From Owenia fusiformis (Eukaryota; Annelida; Polychaeta; Sabellida; Oweniidae): a DNA stretch of 64,000 bases. The notes under the pieces are model-generated. The model searched no databases. It was not told the DNA's origin and worked only from the letters and a program-made list of their open reading frames with translations. The first letter of the stretch is position 1; each line of letters opens with the position of its first letter. Shown one piece after another: positions 13,017 through 26,000 of this stretch. The position numbers and the translations under genes were made by a program. The DNA is taken from the NCBI GenBank assembly GCA_903813345.2, contig CAIIXF020000003.1, positions 30,521,248 through 30,585,247 of the forward strand, in the 5' to 3' direction.

Positions 13017-13029
13017 GATTTCATCCCAT

Positions 13030-14470
13030 CTTAAAATCACTTAATTATGTTATATTGTCCCTAGTCCCTAATTTCTCGTAGTATTATGTGAAGCCATATG
13101 GTTTTATTTTATTATTTAATAACCATCATGATCATAGGAAAAGTCGATGACGGGTAACACAAATAATTCGGATTTCAAAACATTTACAATGGAGCGCATT
13201 TGAATGGCATTAGCCCTTGAATTAAATATCAATAAACGCAATGGCCAAAATGCCCTAATACGTCACTTCCGAAAAAGTGAAAGAAAAAAAGAAAAAAGTA
13301 GTTATAAAAATGAATGTAGTCCCAACACAATTGTGACCATGACGAGTCAGTAAGCTAGTATGTAGGTACAGTTGTCACCTTTTGGAATGACAACAACACA
13401 ACATGCCATTTCAACTGAAAATGCGTTTATTTGGGTTATCTGAAGGAAAAATTTCGAGTCAAGTGGCGTATTACTTTTGGCTTCATTTTTGTGAAGTTCA
13501 GTTTCTGTCGGCAGAGAGTGGGGGTAGTGTCACAATTGACCAATTATTTCAAAAAGTAGATGTTTGGCCCCTATTGAGTTTAGTGTCAAAATGTAGCTTA
13601 GACATTGCTTTAGAACCTAACATAGGCTAGTGGGGTCACATGAATCCATAACTCGAGATAAAAAGTCAGGCGTTTGCCCTTTTGCCCATTGACTAATATG
13701 GTGACGAGAATAAGGGCTGTTTTGCCTATTAGCCACATGTGATAGTGACCAAATTTTTTAAAACTACTCAGAATCGCCCAGAATTGAAGTTTATTAGTGT
13801 GAAACATATTCTAGAGGAGGCAAGAAGAGGAATTTTCATGAACAAATATGTGAATCAGCAGTTTTCGATTTTAACTCCAAAAAACCATTGATTTTGACGA
13901 TATTTGGCTACAATTTCGCGCTAAATGACCCCTAGATGTCATATGAAAGCCAATGAGTTTCTGTTCATAAAAAGATTGAATTTTCCATCTCATGGTTTCG
14001 AGGAAAGAATGAAGGTACATATCAAGGGGACATTCAGAGTTTGGTCAGTTATGTGTCAATTTTTGATGTATTGTCCACTCTGAATGAATAAATTCGAGCT
14101 AAAACTACCTTTAAAGTCCCAATTCTTAAAGCCAGACTCAAAATTGATCAAAGGAGTGGTATCGATATGGAGAACTTTTTGAACATACGTTTCTCTTAAA
14201 CCAGTCATAAAAAACTCTAAAAACTTAACACATCTTTTGAATGGTAACAATATAATTTGAAAAACATATTATATACTTTCATCTATATTGTTTTAGAAAA
14301 ACACATCAAACACTTGTTTTGTTCTTGGTATCATGTTTCCAGAGTGAAATGAAACTTCTTTCCGAACCTCATTGGAACAAAACGACATAAACACAACATG
14401 TTTAGGTCTCTCAATATTGCAATTGTACAAATTAAATTTTGGTTGATTTTAAAAAGTATCTTGAAAATAC
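13030..14470. other. Intergenic stretch without recognised features
   Basis: AT-rich sequence between the aminopeptidase polyA signal and the second pearl-like element. Short open frames have no recognisable motifs. I see no gene, RNA or clear repeat structure. Confidence 0.5.
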
Positions 14471-14471
14471 A

Positions 14472-15816
14472 AGAACACAAATGTGTACAATATGTCCCCA
14501 CCAATGGGTGATCCCGTCAAATGGTTATCCTGAAAATGAGTAGACAAGTCTTTACTGTTACAATTTTGGGATGGAAAATGCAAATGGCCACCTTAAAATT
14601 TACCCAGAATGCCAAAATTTAGTCAGCTCTAGATTTTCATACTAAGAACCATACCTGAAAATTTGAAATTGATCCGTCAAACAGTAAACCAGAAAACACG
14701 TAAACAAGACTTTACGGACAAGATTTTAGGATGGAAAAATCCAAAATGGCTGCCTTTATATTTGCCCAGAATGCCTAAAAAACTAATCAGATCTAGATTT
14801 TTATACTAAGAATCATCCCTGAAAATTTAAAATTGATCTACCAAACGGTTCACCTGAAAACGCGTAGACAAGACTTTACAGACAAGATTTTAGGACGGAA
14901 AATCCAAAATGGCTGCCCTGACATTTATCCAGAATGCCAAAAAAAACGAATCAGTTCTAGATTTTAATACAAGGAATCATCCCTGAAAATTTGAAATTGA
15001 TCTACCAAATGGTTCACCTGAAAACGCGTAGACAAGACTTTACAGACAAGATTTTAGGACGGAAAATCCAAAATGGCTGCCTTGACATTTACCCAGAATG
15101 CCAAAAAACTAATCAGATCTAGATTTTCATACTAAGAATCATCCCTGAAAATTTGAAATTGATCTACCAAACGATTCACCTGAAAACGCGTAGACAAGAC
15201 TTTACATACAAGATTTTAGGACGGAAAAATCCAAAATGGCCGACAATAAAAAAGTGATTATGAGTTTTTGCTGATTTCCTTTTACAAAATTGTCACATAT
15301 AACCACTGTTAACAATAACATAGGGTTTTACAACAAAGTACATCTAAAATTATCTATAAAGCTACTAAATAGTTAGAGTATGAAAACTCAAAAACACCGT
15401 TCAATATGAAACAAAGTATTATCGCGCGCTAACTTTTCTTAAGACATTAAAAATGGCTGACATGACTGAGCTAATAGGTCCAAAACCTAATCAGATGTAG
15501 AATGAAGTAGGCTGAACAAGATGTTAAAGTTTTAAAAGCAACCGTGAAGCCGTTTTTCTTAAAGTTTGCAGACAAGGATTTTAGCATTTGACTTCAAAAT
15601 GGCCGACAGGAAGTAGGTATCGAGCTAAAAATCTTTCGTCTACATCTGTATGCACTCATAAGTTACCCCTGAAAATTTGAAGGTGATATCTGTAGCGGTT
15701 TTGGAGAAAACTACCGGACGTACGGACGGACGGACGGACGGACAGACAGACAGACAGACGGACGGACGCGCCTAGGCCGACAATATGGCCCCACACTATG
15801 TGGTGGGGACATAAAA
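14472..15816 (-). mobile_element. Pearl-like non-autonomous element (copy 2, inverted)
   Basis: It is the reverse complement of the family at 1083-2840. Its right edge carries a GGAC/AGAC tetranucleotide microsatellite (about 15718-15770) and GGTGGGGACAT. Its left edge carries ACAAATGTGTACAATATGTC. The core has about five units of roughly 163 bp, marked by ACAAGATTTTAGGACGGAAA. There is no coding capacity. Confidence 0.7.
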
Positions 15817-15947
15817 AGGTTTATCCTGATTTTTTCTATTTTGGGGAGTTTTTGTTTTAATTTTTTGAATAATTTTTTAAAATCAACCAAAAATTCCTTT
15901 GCATAACTATAATATTGACAAGTCTAAAAACATGTTGTATATGCTGT

Positions 15948-17596
15948 CACGGGGTACCATCGAATAATTTTGGCAACGTACCGGAGAACAAAATTTTACT
16001 AAGAAATGGCAATAATTTAGCACAATATATTTTTTAACTAGAGTTCTATTTTGATTTTGACAAAAGTAAGTATTCCATGCAATAACTATTTCATTCATGA
16101 GTTTGTAGGAATTCTGTTGGAACCCAGTTCTGATCAAGTACGAAGTTATTGAAATCGGCGCAGACGGACTTTACTCCGAAAGATGGTTTTTCGATTATAA
16201 CTTTTTACAACATTTAAGTATAGACATTTGAAAAAAGTACAGAATAGTCCTTATACTTTTGAATAATTCTGTTATTTCTGATTCACACGACTCTGATTTG
16301 TTTAATTAAAAAAAAGTTTTAAAAATATTACTTAGGAACGTAACCGGAGCTGGGAACGTAACCGGAGCAGATCAGTTGAATTATATAATTTAAAAAAATA
16401 AAATATATGATTTAAAGCAAATATATTATTTACAAACACATATGTCAGCTTACTTGGTGTGATAGAATTATAGAACACTGTCTATTAACGACTGAAAAGC
16501 AATGTTCTGTAGTTTAACTAGAAAAAATCATTCACTTTCTTACTTGCTTAATGACCCACGCCTAGGTTTATCGAAACAAAGATGGATAACAACTGGTTTT
16601 GCATAAAACAATAAACGGGCACTCACTCAAACATCTTACGTTTATATGGAGGGGGGGGGTTAGGTGAAGAATTTCAGAAAGCATATGTTGATTCGATTTG
16701 GTCGAGCACATGACAAGTACTTAACACACCTACGCTATTTACAGTTCGTTGTATCCTAACTTTTTTAATAATCTAGCATTTAAATGCTTTTATTTCCCCT
16801 GAAAAAGAGAAGTTGTCTTAGAAGTATAATACATGTATGTATAAACAGTATATATATACGAAATTAGTATAACAGAGTGGGTTCTAATAGTTCGCTGAAC
16901 AAATACAATGGGTGAAATCAAATGGAATTATTTGCTTACTACATTTAATCACTTCATTCTCCATACAATGATTGTTCTATGTTTCATAGCTTTTCTAAGG
17001 TAAGTGCACTTATGCATGGTAAATACCAAATTTAATTTTTCACCCTGGATAAATTTTTTTCTTTAAATAAAATGTAATAAATACGCATTCGAACAATCCC
17101 GTATGTTTTTAAATTAGTATATGTGCTTTAAATCATATATTTTAATTTTTTTGATTAAATAATTCAACTGATCTGCTCCGGTTACGTTCCCAGCTCCGGT
17201 TACGTTCCTAAGTAATATTTTTAAAACTTTTTTTTTAATTAAACAAATCAGAGTCGTGTGAATCAGAAATAACAGAATTATTCAAAAGTATAAGGACTAT
17301 TCTGTACTTTTTTCAAAAGTCTATACTTAAATGTTGTGAAAAGTTATAATCGAAAAACCATCTTTCGGAGTAAAGTCCGTCTGCGCCGATTTCAATAACT
17401 TCGTTCTTGATCAGAACTGGGTTCCAACAGAATTCCTACAAACTCATGAATGAAATAGTTATTGCATGGAATACTTACTTTTGTCAAAATCAAAATAGAA
17501 CTCTAGTTAAAAAATATATTGTGCTAAATTATTGCCATTTCTTAGTAAAATGTCGTTCTCCGGTACGTTGCCAAAATTATTCGATGGTACCCCGTG
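15948..17596. mobile_element. Non-autonomous DNA transposon with ~480-bp terminal inverted repeats
   Basis: The left TIR 15948-16426 and right TIR 17117-17596 are near-identical reverse complements, both starting CACGGGGTACCATCGAATAA. Each TIR carries AACGTACCGGAGAAC near its tip and two tandem GGAACGTAACCGGAGC motifs near its inner end. The ~690-bp centre has no coding capacity. The short open frame seen in both TIRs is the same sequence read twice, not a gene. No TSD is evident, and the superfamily is unassigned. Confidence 0.8.
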
Positions 17597-17599
17597 AAC

Positions 17600-19950
17600 A
17601 AGGTTCGGAAAGACATTTTATTTCATTCTCAAAGGAGCAAAAACAGTTGCACTAAAAAACAAAAAATGTTAACAAAAACAGTTATACAAAATATTTCTAA
17701 ATGATTTTCGCATTAAATTGTTGTCAATCAATCAACATTACATAAAATACCGTGTTTTTACAGAATTTTTTCAATGATTGGTTTAAAGTCTCCGATAAAT
17801 CGGACTACGTATACCGCCGTGTTTACATTAGGGGATTAGAAGAGTTTATTTTTATTTAGGTATGCAAGCAATATCAATATTAGGCCTTCATGCATGTACT
17901 CGTGTGTACAATCAGCATGTCCTTCAATATTATATAAACTAGGCTATTCAAGTACTACATAATGTACACTATTTAATTTATGTGTGTACTGCATTGGAAT
18001 ACGATTCCCTGGGAAACAAAACACAAATACTTTTTATATGTTCAAAATGAGCCATTTGATTGATGCATACACTTAATAGCTCATTAATAACATCTACAAA
18101 GTATATCTAATAGTAATTTTCAATTTCAATGGTGAAACTTGCCTGTTTACGTATACGGCAATCAACATGGGACGAAGATTGTTCATACTCCTGACTAACC
18201 TCTGAAGCCTGTACCTTGTAATCTCTTTATATAGGTTAGCGAGGGCGCTGCGCCTGCGCAGTTTTAAACTTTGGCGCATACTTTAAGAGAAAAACATTGT
18301 TGAATTCAGTTCTCCATATCGATACCACTCCTTTGTCATCATTGTTCAAATCAGGAGGTTGTTCAATGGAATAAAATAGCAAAAAGTTGATAATTTTAGT
18401 AACATTTTGCCTAAGTAGACCAAAAATGTCCCAATTTTATGGTTCACGTTCAGTGATTTGGGCTAAAAATCGCAATATGCAATAAAATACCCAATTTCTT
18501 GATACAATTTTGTAAAATGTCACCATCAGGCAGTAGAATTCATGGTGTTAATGAAAAAACTAGTCAATTAAAAGGAAAATCATTGGGGCCTTGGGAAAAT
18601 GACAGCGAGTTTTTGAATTTCTGTGGATTTAACGTTAATTCTTCTTTTTATTTTATCTACATCAGTACAATATATAAATGTTGTTTGTAGTGTTAGGATA
18701 TAGTGTCGAATAAAAAATCAAGTGAAATATAAGTTGACGTGGTATCAGTTACCTTACATCAAACACTATACGTATTGTGTTGTGTTAACAGCAAATATAT
18801 GACCGAAAACTGACATAAAAACTGTTTCCAACGGTACATTACCTGCGGTCTGGCAACGGCCTGTTGATTTCTACGGGGACCGCAGAAATGAACAAATGTT
18901 ATAACTCCGAGTTATAATTTCTACAGCTACCCTGCGGCCTGTAAAAACTGGATGCGCCGTACGGAGACCACAAGGCGAGCGTAGTTTTTCTTCGCTCTCC
19001 GCAGAAATCCATTGATATATAATTAATTGATCTGCGATCGACGCACGGCCTCCGTACGACAAATGTGGCTGGGGTGTAAGGGATCGGAATGCCAAGTATT
19101 AACCCCTTGGTAATGAAAACATAAATAAATCATCTTTGTTACTCGTAGACTTCTATACGTTCTGATATTATCCCCTTCAACGATAAGATCCTTTATGGAG
19201 CCTTGTTTCCTTTTCCGTCACAGACGAACATTTCCCCTTGTATTCAAGTCGGGAAAGGGTTAATGGTTACAGGTATATTCAACCCCTAGGACAAACAATG
19301 TCATTCTTTTGACCCTCAGAGCGTTTACTCAACCAGCAGTATACAATACAATTTTTGTAACTAAAACAAGTCAACAGCAAGTCCTTTGAAAAAATCACAC
19401 GATTTTGAAAATGGACATAGGATACAGAGTAAACGGTTGATTGTTCGCCTTCCCTTTGTTCGTTGCTAGTCAATTTGAATTAAGACAATGTTGTTCAAAA
19501 CTTAACCTACGTTACTATTGGTTTATGTGATTTTGAAGTACTCAATATCAACAAAGGTATAATAAATATTTTTCAAGAACCCTTGCCTTAATTATGGACA
19601 TTTTTATGTGCTAATGTGATTTTTCTGATTCGGTGTGCTATCGGGCCCTCGGGAAATATCATATCATCCCTCGGAATAAACCCCAATCAATCCCTCCCAG
19701 TAAATAAAGTCTATATATTCTTAGAATATGTGAATGAACAAATTAATCCACTCATGCTCATATTGATATCCACTATGTACTGATGTAACATATTGAATTG
19801 GTACACATACGACCTACAAGTCGACAATAAACCATGAGTCACAAAAGCCAATAATGTAAGTGGAGTGAAAAGATGGGCCGTATATTTTACAAAATGCAAA
19901 TGAGGTAAGGCCGAGCAGTGCGCACGACGTAGGCCTATAACAAAGCTGTG
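17600..19950. other. Intergenic region with GC-rich patches
   Basis: No supported gene. It includes an NRF1-like TGCGCCTGCGCA at 18249-18260. A GC-richer block at about 18843-19085 contains small palindromes: CTGCGGTC..GACCGCAG (18843-18886) and TTATAACTCCGAGTTATAA (18899-18917). Confidence 0.4.
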
Positions 19951-19954
19951 CACT

Positions 19955-19962
19955 TATAAAAA
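19955..19962 (+). promoter_or_regulatory. TATA-like box before the sulfotransferase
   Basis: TATAAAAA lies about 137 nt upstream of the proposed start ATG at 20092. It would put transcription start near 19985-19990. Position and sequence are the only evidence. Confidence 0.3.
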
Positions 19963-20091
19963 ATATTTTAAGGAATATGAGTGGAAAATGATGACGAATG
20001 CATATTATTTTTGAAATTAATAGATCTGAATGAAAACGAAGAGAGTTGTGCATATGATAAAGCGATAGGGGATAGTGTAAGGTTGATTTCC

Positions 20092-23000
20092 ATGGATTCG
20101 CTACGAAACATTTTGGCGGACAAGAGGTCTGAGAACAATGGGATCAAAGCAAAGGGACGAATGCATAGAGGTTGGATTAAAAAGACATTCTACTTTCTGC
20201 TACCTCTTTTCGTAATTTATATTTTTCTAGTAGGTATGTATTCTTTGAAAGGAGAAACTAATCTATCAGCAAAATTCTCTGAATTTTTATGGTACCTTTG
20301 GCGTTGTAACGCACTGGAGGATCCAGGGGGGGGGGCATGGATCCATGTGTACAACACGGACTCTTGGCAGTTTGCTTGTATCGTCCGGTCGGATATAGTT
20401 GTTTTAGTAGTCACAATACACAGTTTCTTATTGATCATGGATGTTTGGTCTTACATTATAGAGTGAGTTTGCACATTCCGCAGTCAATATCCATGCGTTT
20501 CCTAGTCAATATTGTAACGTAAATAATAAGGCGAAATGCCTTGAATCGTGATCGTTTGAAATGGACTTGTAGGGATCGATTTCAAGGAAAGGTGTGAATG
20601 GTTCCGATCTTAAAAGGGTCATTAAAGTTGTTAGATGCTTGAAGCTATATTTTCAGAAATGATGCCAATATTCCCATTACAATCTCTATAAATAATAGTT
20701 ATTGAACGATTTAAAAGACGGTAATGTCAAAATAATTTTAAGTAGATACATTTTTTATCCGATGGATACTTTATATATATGGGGATACCAACACAAGATA
20801 ATTTTCGTATACGCCACTAAAATCGTATCCGATCCATATGACGTAAACAATTTTAAAAAAATATTTTGAAAAACAATAAAATTAAAAAAAGTTTTTTAAA
20901 AATTGAAAAAAAAAATGAAAAAAAAATTGAAAAATAAATTTGGAAAAAAAAATGAAAAAAATATTTTGAAAAAATTAGAAAAGTTCCAAGGTTATATGCT
21001 CAGTAAAAATGAGTTGTATATTTTCATGCAATAATTTTATAAAAATAAGGTCACAGAAAATGAAATGAAATGAATGAAAAAAATAGAATAGAATTAGAAA
21101 ACAACAACTTTTAGGTCAAATTATTTGAAGTCCATACAAAAATAGCGACCATCGGATAAATATGATATCCTATGATTTTCTCGGCTATCATTTTTATCCA
21201 CTTTTGGATATCGCTGATCTTCACCCATTCGCTGCGCTCACTCGTGGAGATGGGCGATATCCACTCATGGATAAAAATGGTATCCCTCGAAAGTCATAGA
21301 ATATCCTCTATTTATCCAACACTTGGACGTGTTACAGGTACATAAAGCAGGTTTGTAAAAGCTTGTATTTTCATCGGCGGGCAAATATAGCTTTACGTCC
21401 CGCTCCGAGCGGGCAGATATAGTATATATAGGGGTTATGCACTGGGAGGTTTTGGATACAGGGAATATCCCGAGGGATATACAATATATCTTCCCGAGGG
21501 ACCGAAGGGACCGAGGGAAGATGTATTGTATATCCCAAGGGATATTCCATGTATCCAAACCGACCGTGCATAACTGGTGTATCTCATACTTTTTTTAATT
21601 TTTTTAAACTTTTTTAAACTTTTGAACAATTCCCGGGAGCGGGATGGATATATTATATCTGCCCGCATTTGGCCTGGAGCGGGACATATACAATATATCC
21701 TGCCCGCTCCTCAGATATGATATATATTCCCGAGTGATATCTACCCCAAACCCACTTAAGTATGAGATACACAATAGTATTCCATACCTGATGAGGTTTC
21801 AGGGACATATCAACCGGGAATATATTCCATATCCGGGCAAATATTTTTCGTATGTCCCGCTCCAACGGAGCTCTGGAACTTATAAATCGTATTCTCATGC
21901 TCATGCTCAAAAAAATTTGAAAAAATCTTTTAAAAATACATTCGGGAAAAAAAAATTGAAAATTAAATTTGAGAATTTGAAAAAAAATTGTGGAAAAAAA
22001 TTATGTTATTAAATGTTGAAAAAAATGTTGTAAAAAAATTTTGAAAAAAAATTATGGAAAAAAGTGTGAAAAAAATTTGAACAAAAAATTTGGGAAAAAT
22101 GTGAAAAATTTTTTTTTTTCATTTTTGAAAAAATTGAAAACAAAGGAAAATGATAACATATTTTGCAAGTAAACACACCAGAGCATATGGGACACATACT
22201 TATTATTTCAAACCTCATCAGGTATGGAATACAACAGTTATGCACGTTCGGTTTGGATACAGGGAATATCCCGAGGGATATACAATATATCTTCCCGAGG
22301 GACCGAAGGGACCAAGGGAAGATATATTGTATATCCCTCGGGATATTCCCTGTATCCAAAACCTCCCAGTGCATAACCCCTATATATATAACATTCAATA
22401 ATATATATAATATATACAATTTATTCCATACTTAATAGTGTTATAGGTAAATAACATGCGGGGATATAATTGATATCTGACGTGAGCGGGTGATATATTA
22501 TATCACATAATATATTCCTCATAATCTACTAAGTATGGAATAAATCAGTTAATAAATGCTCGATATTTGATACAGGGACCAGGGTATATCCCTCGGTCAA
22601 TACAATATATCAATCCTCGGTCCCTGCGGTCCCTCGGGTAGATATATTGCATTTCCCTCAGATATACCATGTATCAAAAACCTCCCATTAAATAACCTCT
22701 ATATAACAACTGTTGCAGCTTTTGGACAATGGAGTATCAGGCATGACATGGAATGGAATGATGAGAAAAAATCATAAAAAATCATGACATCAAAATTTAT
22801 CTCTTCTATTTTGTTTAAGAAGTATTTCCCTGGTAACGTACCCTTTGCATTCGTTTGACTTCACTTCTTAATAGAGAGCTTCGTTTAACTAGACTCTGCA
22901 CGCAGGGTACTGGTAACGATAAAAATATATATGTTCTTTCCCTGCAGTCTGCCAAGACATCGCCGTGAAGCCTGGTAGTCTGAAGGAACAGTGTGATGGT

Positions 23001-26000
23001 TCCGACGTGAAGAAAGTTCTACTGCTCACTTATGCTCGGAGTGGATCCACCTTCTCTTCAGAGCTGTTCAACCAACACCCTGATGTGTTCTACTCTTTCG
23101 AACCCCTAATAACCATAGACATTCCAATGTTTACTCAGGTGACGGGCAATATTTTGAGCAATCAGAATAACCTTGCGTAAGTTAAAGTTCATTTTTATAT
23201 TCACTGTTGTGTTTCAAATTCATGAAACACCCGACTCTTGCTCAACTGACGAATCATGACTTTCGTGCTTTAAACTATGATAGTAGTTGACTAACAAAGA
23301 CTATTATGCTGAGTTTATCATCATTTTGACTATCATGATTGACCAAACTGTTTGATAATCTTGGTAGGCTATCTTGCTTAGCTATCATAATATTATAATT
23401 GACTCTAAACTGATTGACTATCATGATTGACTATATATTGCCTGACTAGCACGACTGACATTTATTTAACTGTCACAACAGCCTATGTTGCTTGAGTATC
23501 ATGATTGACTATACTGCTTGACTATCACGATTGACTATCATGACCAAAATGTTTGATTATCGTGATAGGCTATCTTACTTGGCTATATCATAATTTACTC
23601 TTAACTGATTGACTATCATGATTGACTATATATTGCCTGACTAGCACGACTGACATTTATTTAACTGTCACAACAGCCTATGTTGCTCGAGTATCATGGT
23701 TGACTATACTGCTTGACTATCATGATTGACTATCATGACCAAACTGTTTGATTATCGTGATAGGCTATCTTACTTGGCTATCATAATTGACTTTAAACTG
23801 ACTATCATGATTGACTGTACTGCTTGATTCGGTTTTTAAAATTGACTCTTGATCTGCTTAATACACTAACATACCTACATCGCTACCCTGCAATGATTTC
23901 CTCTACCTGTCTACTGGAGATCCGAGAGTTTGATGGATAAGGTCGCAGGTGCAATATTTAGTTATCATTAACATGAAATGATTATGGGAGTGAATATAAA
24001 GGAGATGCACCAAGCTAGGTGACAAGCACACATATGATATATCCGTGTACATTATTTAAGTTGTCAACCTTACATGAAAATTGCATCTAATAAAGCGCAT
24101 CCCAGATGTCATCCGTAGTGACACCATGGTATTCCCATGGTGACAAAATGGTGATACATGGTTTCACCTTTTCTCAGTTTTCCAATTATCACTGGTTCTG
24201 TTGGTTTGGCACTGAATGTACTCTAGAGAGGTCGAGTCTTCTTTACATTTGACATGAACTAACGTTGACCAAACCCAGGCCCTTAGTCAGGATTTGCCCG
24301 GGGAGGGGGTCAGTTTTCAAAAATTTCCAGGTGGTTCACATTTGACAATTTTGGCCCAAATATGGCTGAAATCACTTGAGAATTGCTCAAAATGGTGAAC
24401 AACTGCATGATTTTGAAAGAATTTTTGGCCAGGGGGGGGGGTTCGCCCGAACCCCGCGACCCCCACCCCCGGCTACGGGCCTGGACGGGAAAACATTTCA
24501 CTTATTCTGCCAAGATACTGAATTACACAATTTTCATTTGGAAATATTTTTATTTGCATGCGCACGATCATGTTGTTTGAACGAACGAAAAAGACGATTG
24601 CTTTATTTATTGATCCGGGTCACATGGCAATTATCAGTGCCGCAAAATGACAATCATAACAATACAATTGTCTAAATAGTATTATACATCGATGATAAGA
24701 CCAGTTAGATGGTTTAAATCTCCAGGAAAACGCATCGTGGTAAGCCACGCCCACGCCCTCTCCATTACCACCCTTGGTATACGCAGCTAACGAAAATTGA
24801 CCGGTACGGGTCAAAAGCTGGACCGGTACGGCTTAACGGTTTTATTTGAATTTAAAACAGCCATAACTTCTCGCTGCAAGCAGGATGAAATTCTTTGTCA
24901 CAAAGTTTGGCATTTTTTATAAAATCAAACGCGCGTCATTGAAACTTACAAGATGTAAATAGCATGTCATTTACATCATACCTTGATGGGGAAAAATAGA
25001 TCTTATATGTTAGAAGTACTAAATAAAAGTTATCGTGAAAATGAGACAGTCGTTCTCGAGAGAAAAGAGCATAAATGCGCATTTAGAGAGTTTTGGTCCG
25101 TTTAAAAATCTGTAAAAAATTGGGGTACTTAAAAGCATCGGGAGGCATCATATATTTCAAATTAGACACGAGGAACTCAATATTGAGCAAGTTATGGCTA
25201 TTTTAAATTCAAATAAAACCGTTAACCCGTACCGGTCCAGCTTTTGACCCGTACCGGTCAATTTTCGTTAGCTGCGTATACCAAGGGTGATTACTATCCT
25301 TCTGCGATGCAACAGAGAGAGATGCTATGAGTATCAGAATGAGGAAAACGTGGCAAGAATATAATACATGTATATGGCGTTATATCGCCTAAGCTATAAA
25401 CCATATTTTGTACCAATTTGCTAATTACCTTGGAATAATAAGGGTCTTCCTTCGTCATACCTGAAATTCGTTAATATTAAAAAATGTATTATATTGAATT
25501 ATGATTAATGGAATTTATAATTTTGTGAGGAATAAAAGTGCATTGACGATGGCATTTGGCGTGCCCACATAGCATTGCGAGATTTAGAAGTTTCATTAAA
25601 CTTTCTACAGACCAGTACATAAAATCTAAGATGAGAAAAAATGAAAGTATGCCTAGATTAATGTGGCCCATGCCATTTTATTTTTCAAATTTGATTTCCA
25701 TATTGATGAAATTAAATACAACATTTTGAATGTATTTACGTTTGTAAGTTGCAATTGCCTATTTCATTTTATTACAGAGTTGTCGGTAAACTTCAGTATT
25801 CCTGTCCAGAAATTCAAGATATCATCAACAGCGTATTCGCCTGTAATATTCACCGATTGTCAAAAAGTGCCATGTTCCACAATTTCTGGATGATGAAGGG
25901 AAGCCTCACAGACGTATATCGTAATTGCTTCATACATGGTCCCAGGACTTGGAAACCTTCAAACTGCCTCGCAAACAATTGCATGAAATCTAGTATTATA

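Noticed and set aside
15907-16137. Paired 76- and 82-aa ORFs (15907-16137 minus, 17407-17655 plus) as duplicated genes
   Set aside because: They are the same sequence in the two terminal inverted repeats of a non-autonomous element, without protein features.
19981-20091. Upstream in-frame extension of sulfotransferase exon 1
   Set aside because: No ATG occurs between the stop at 19978 and 20092; a non-ATG start is unlikely, though an upstream exon remains possible.
21265-22435. Several overlapping 60-136 aa ORFs in the sulfotransferase intron
   Set aside because: They read the palindromes and A-rich runs on both strands; the repeated peptides follow from hairpin symmetry.
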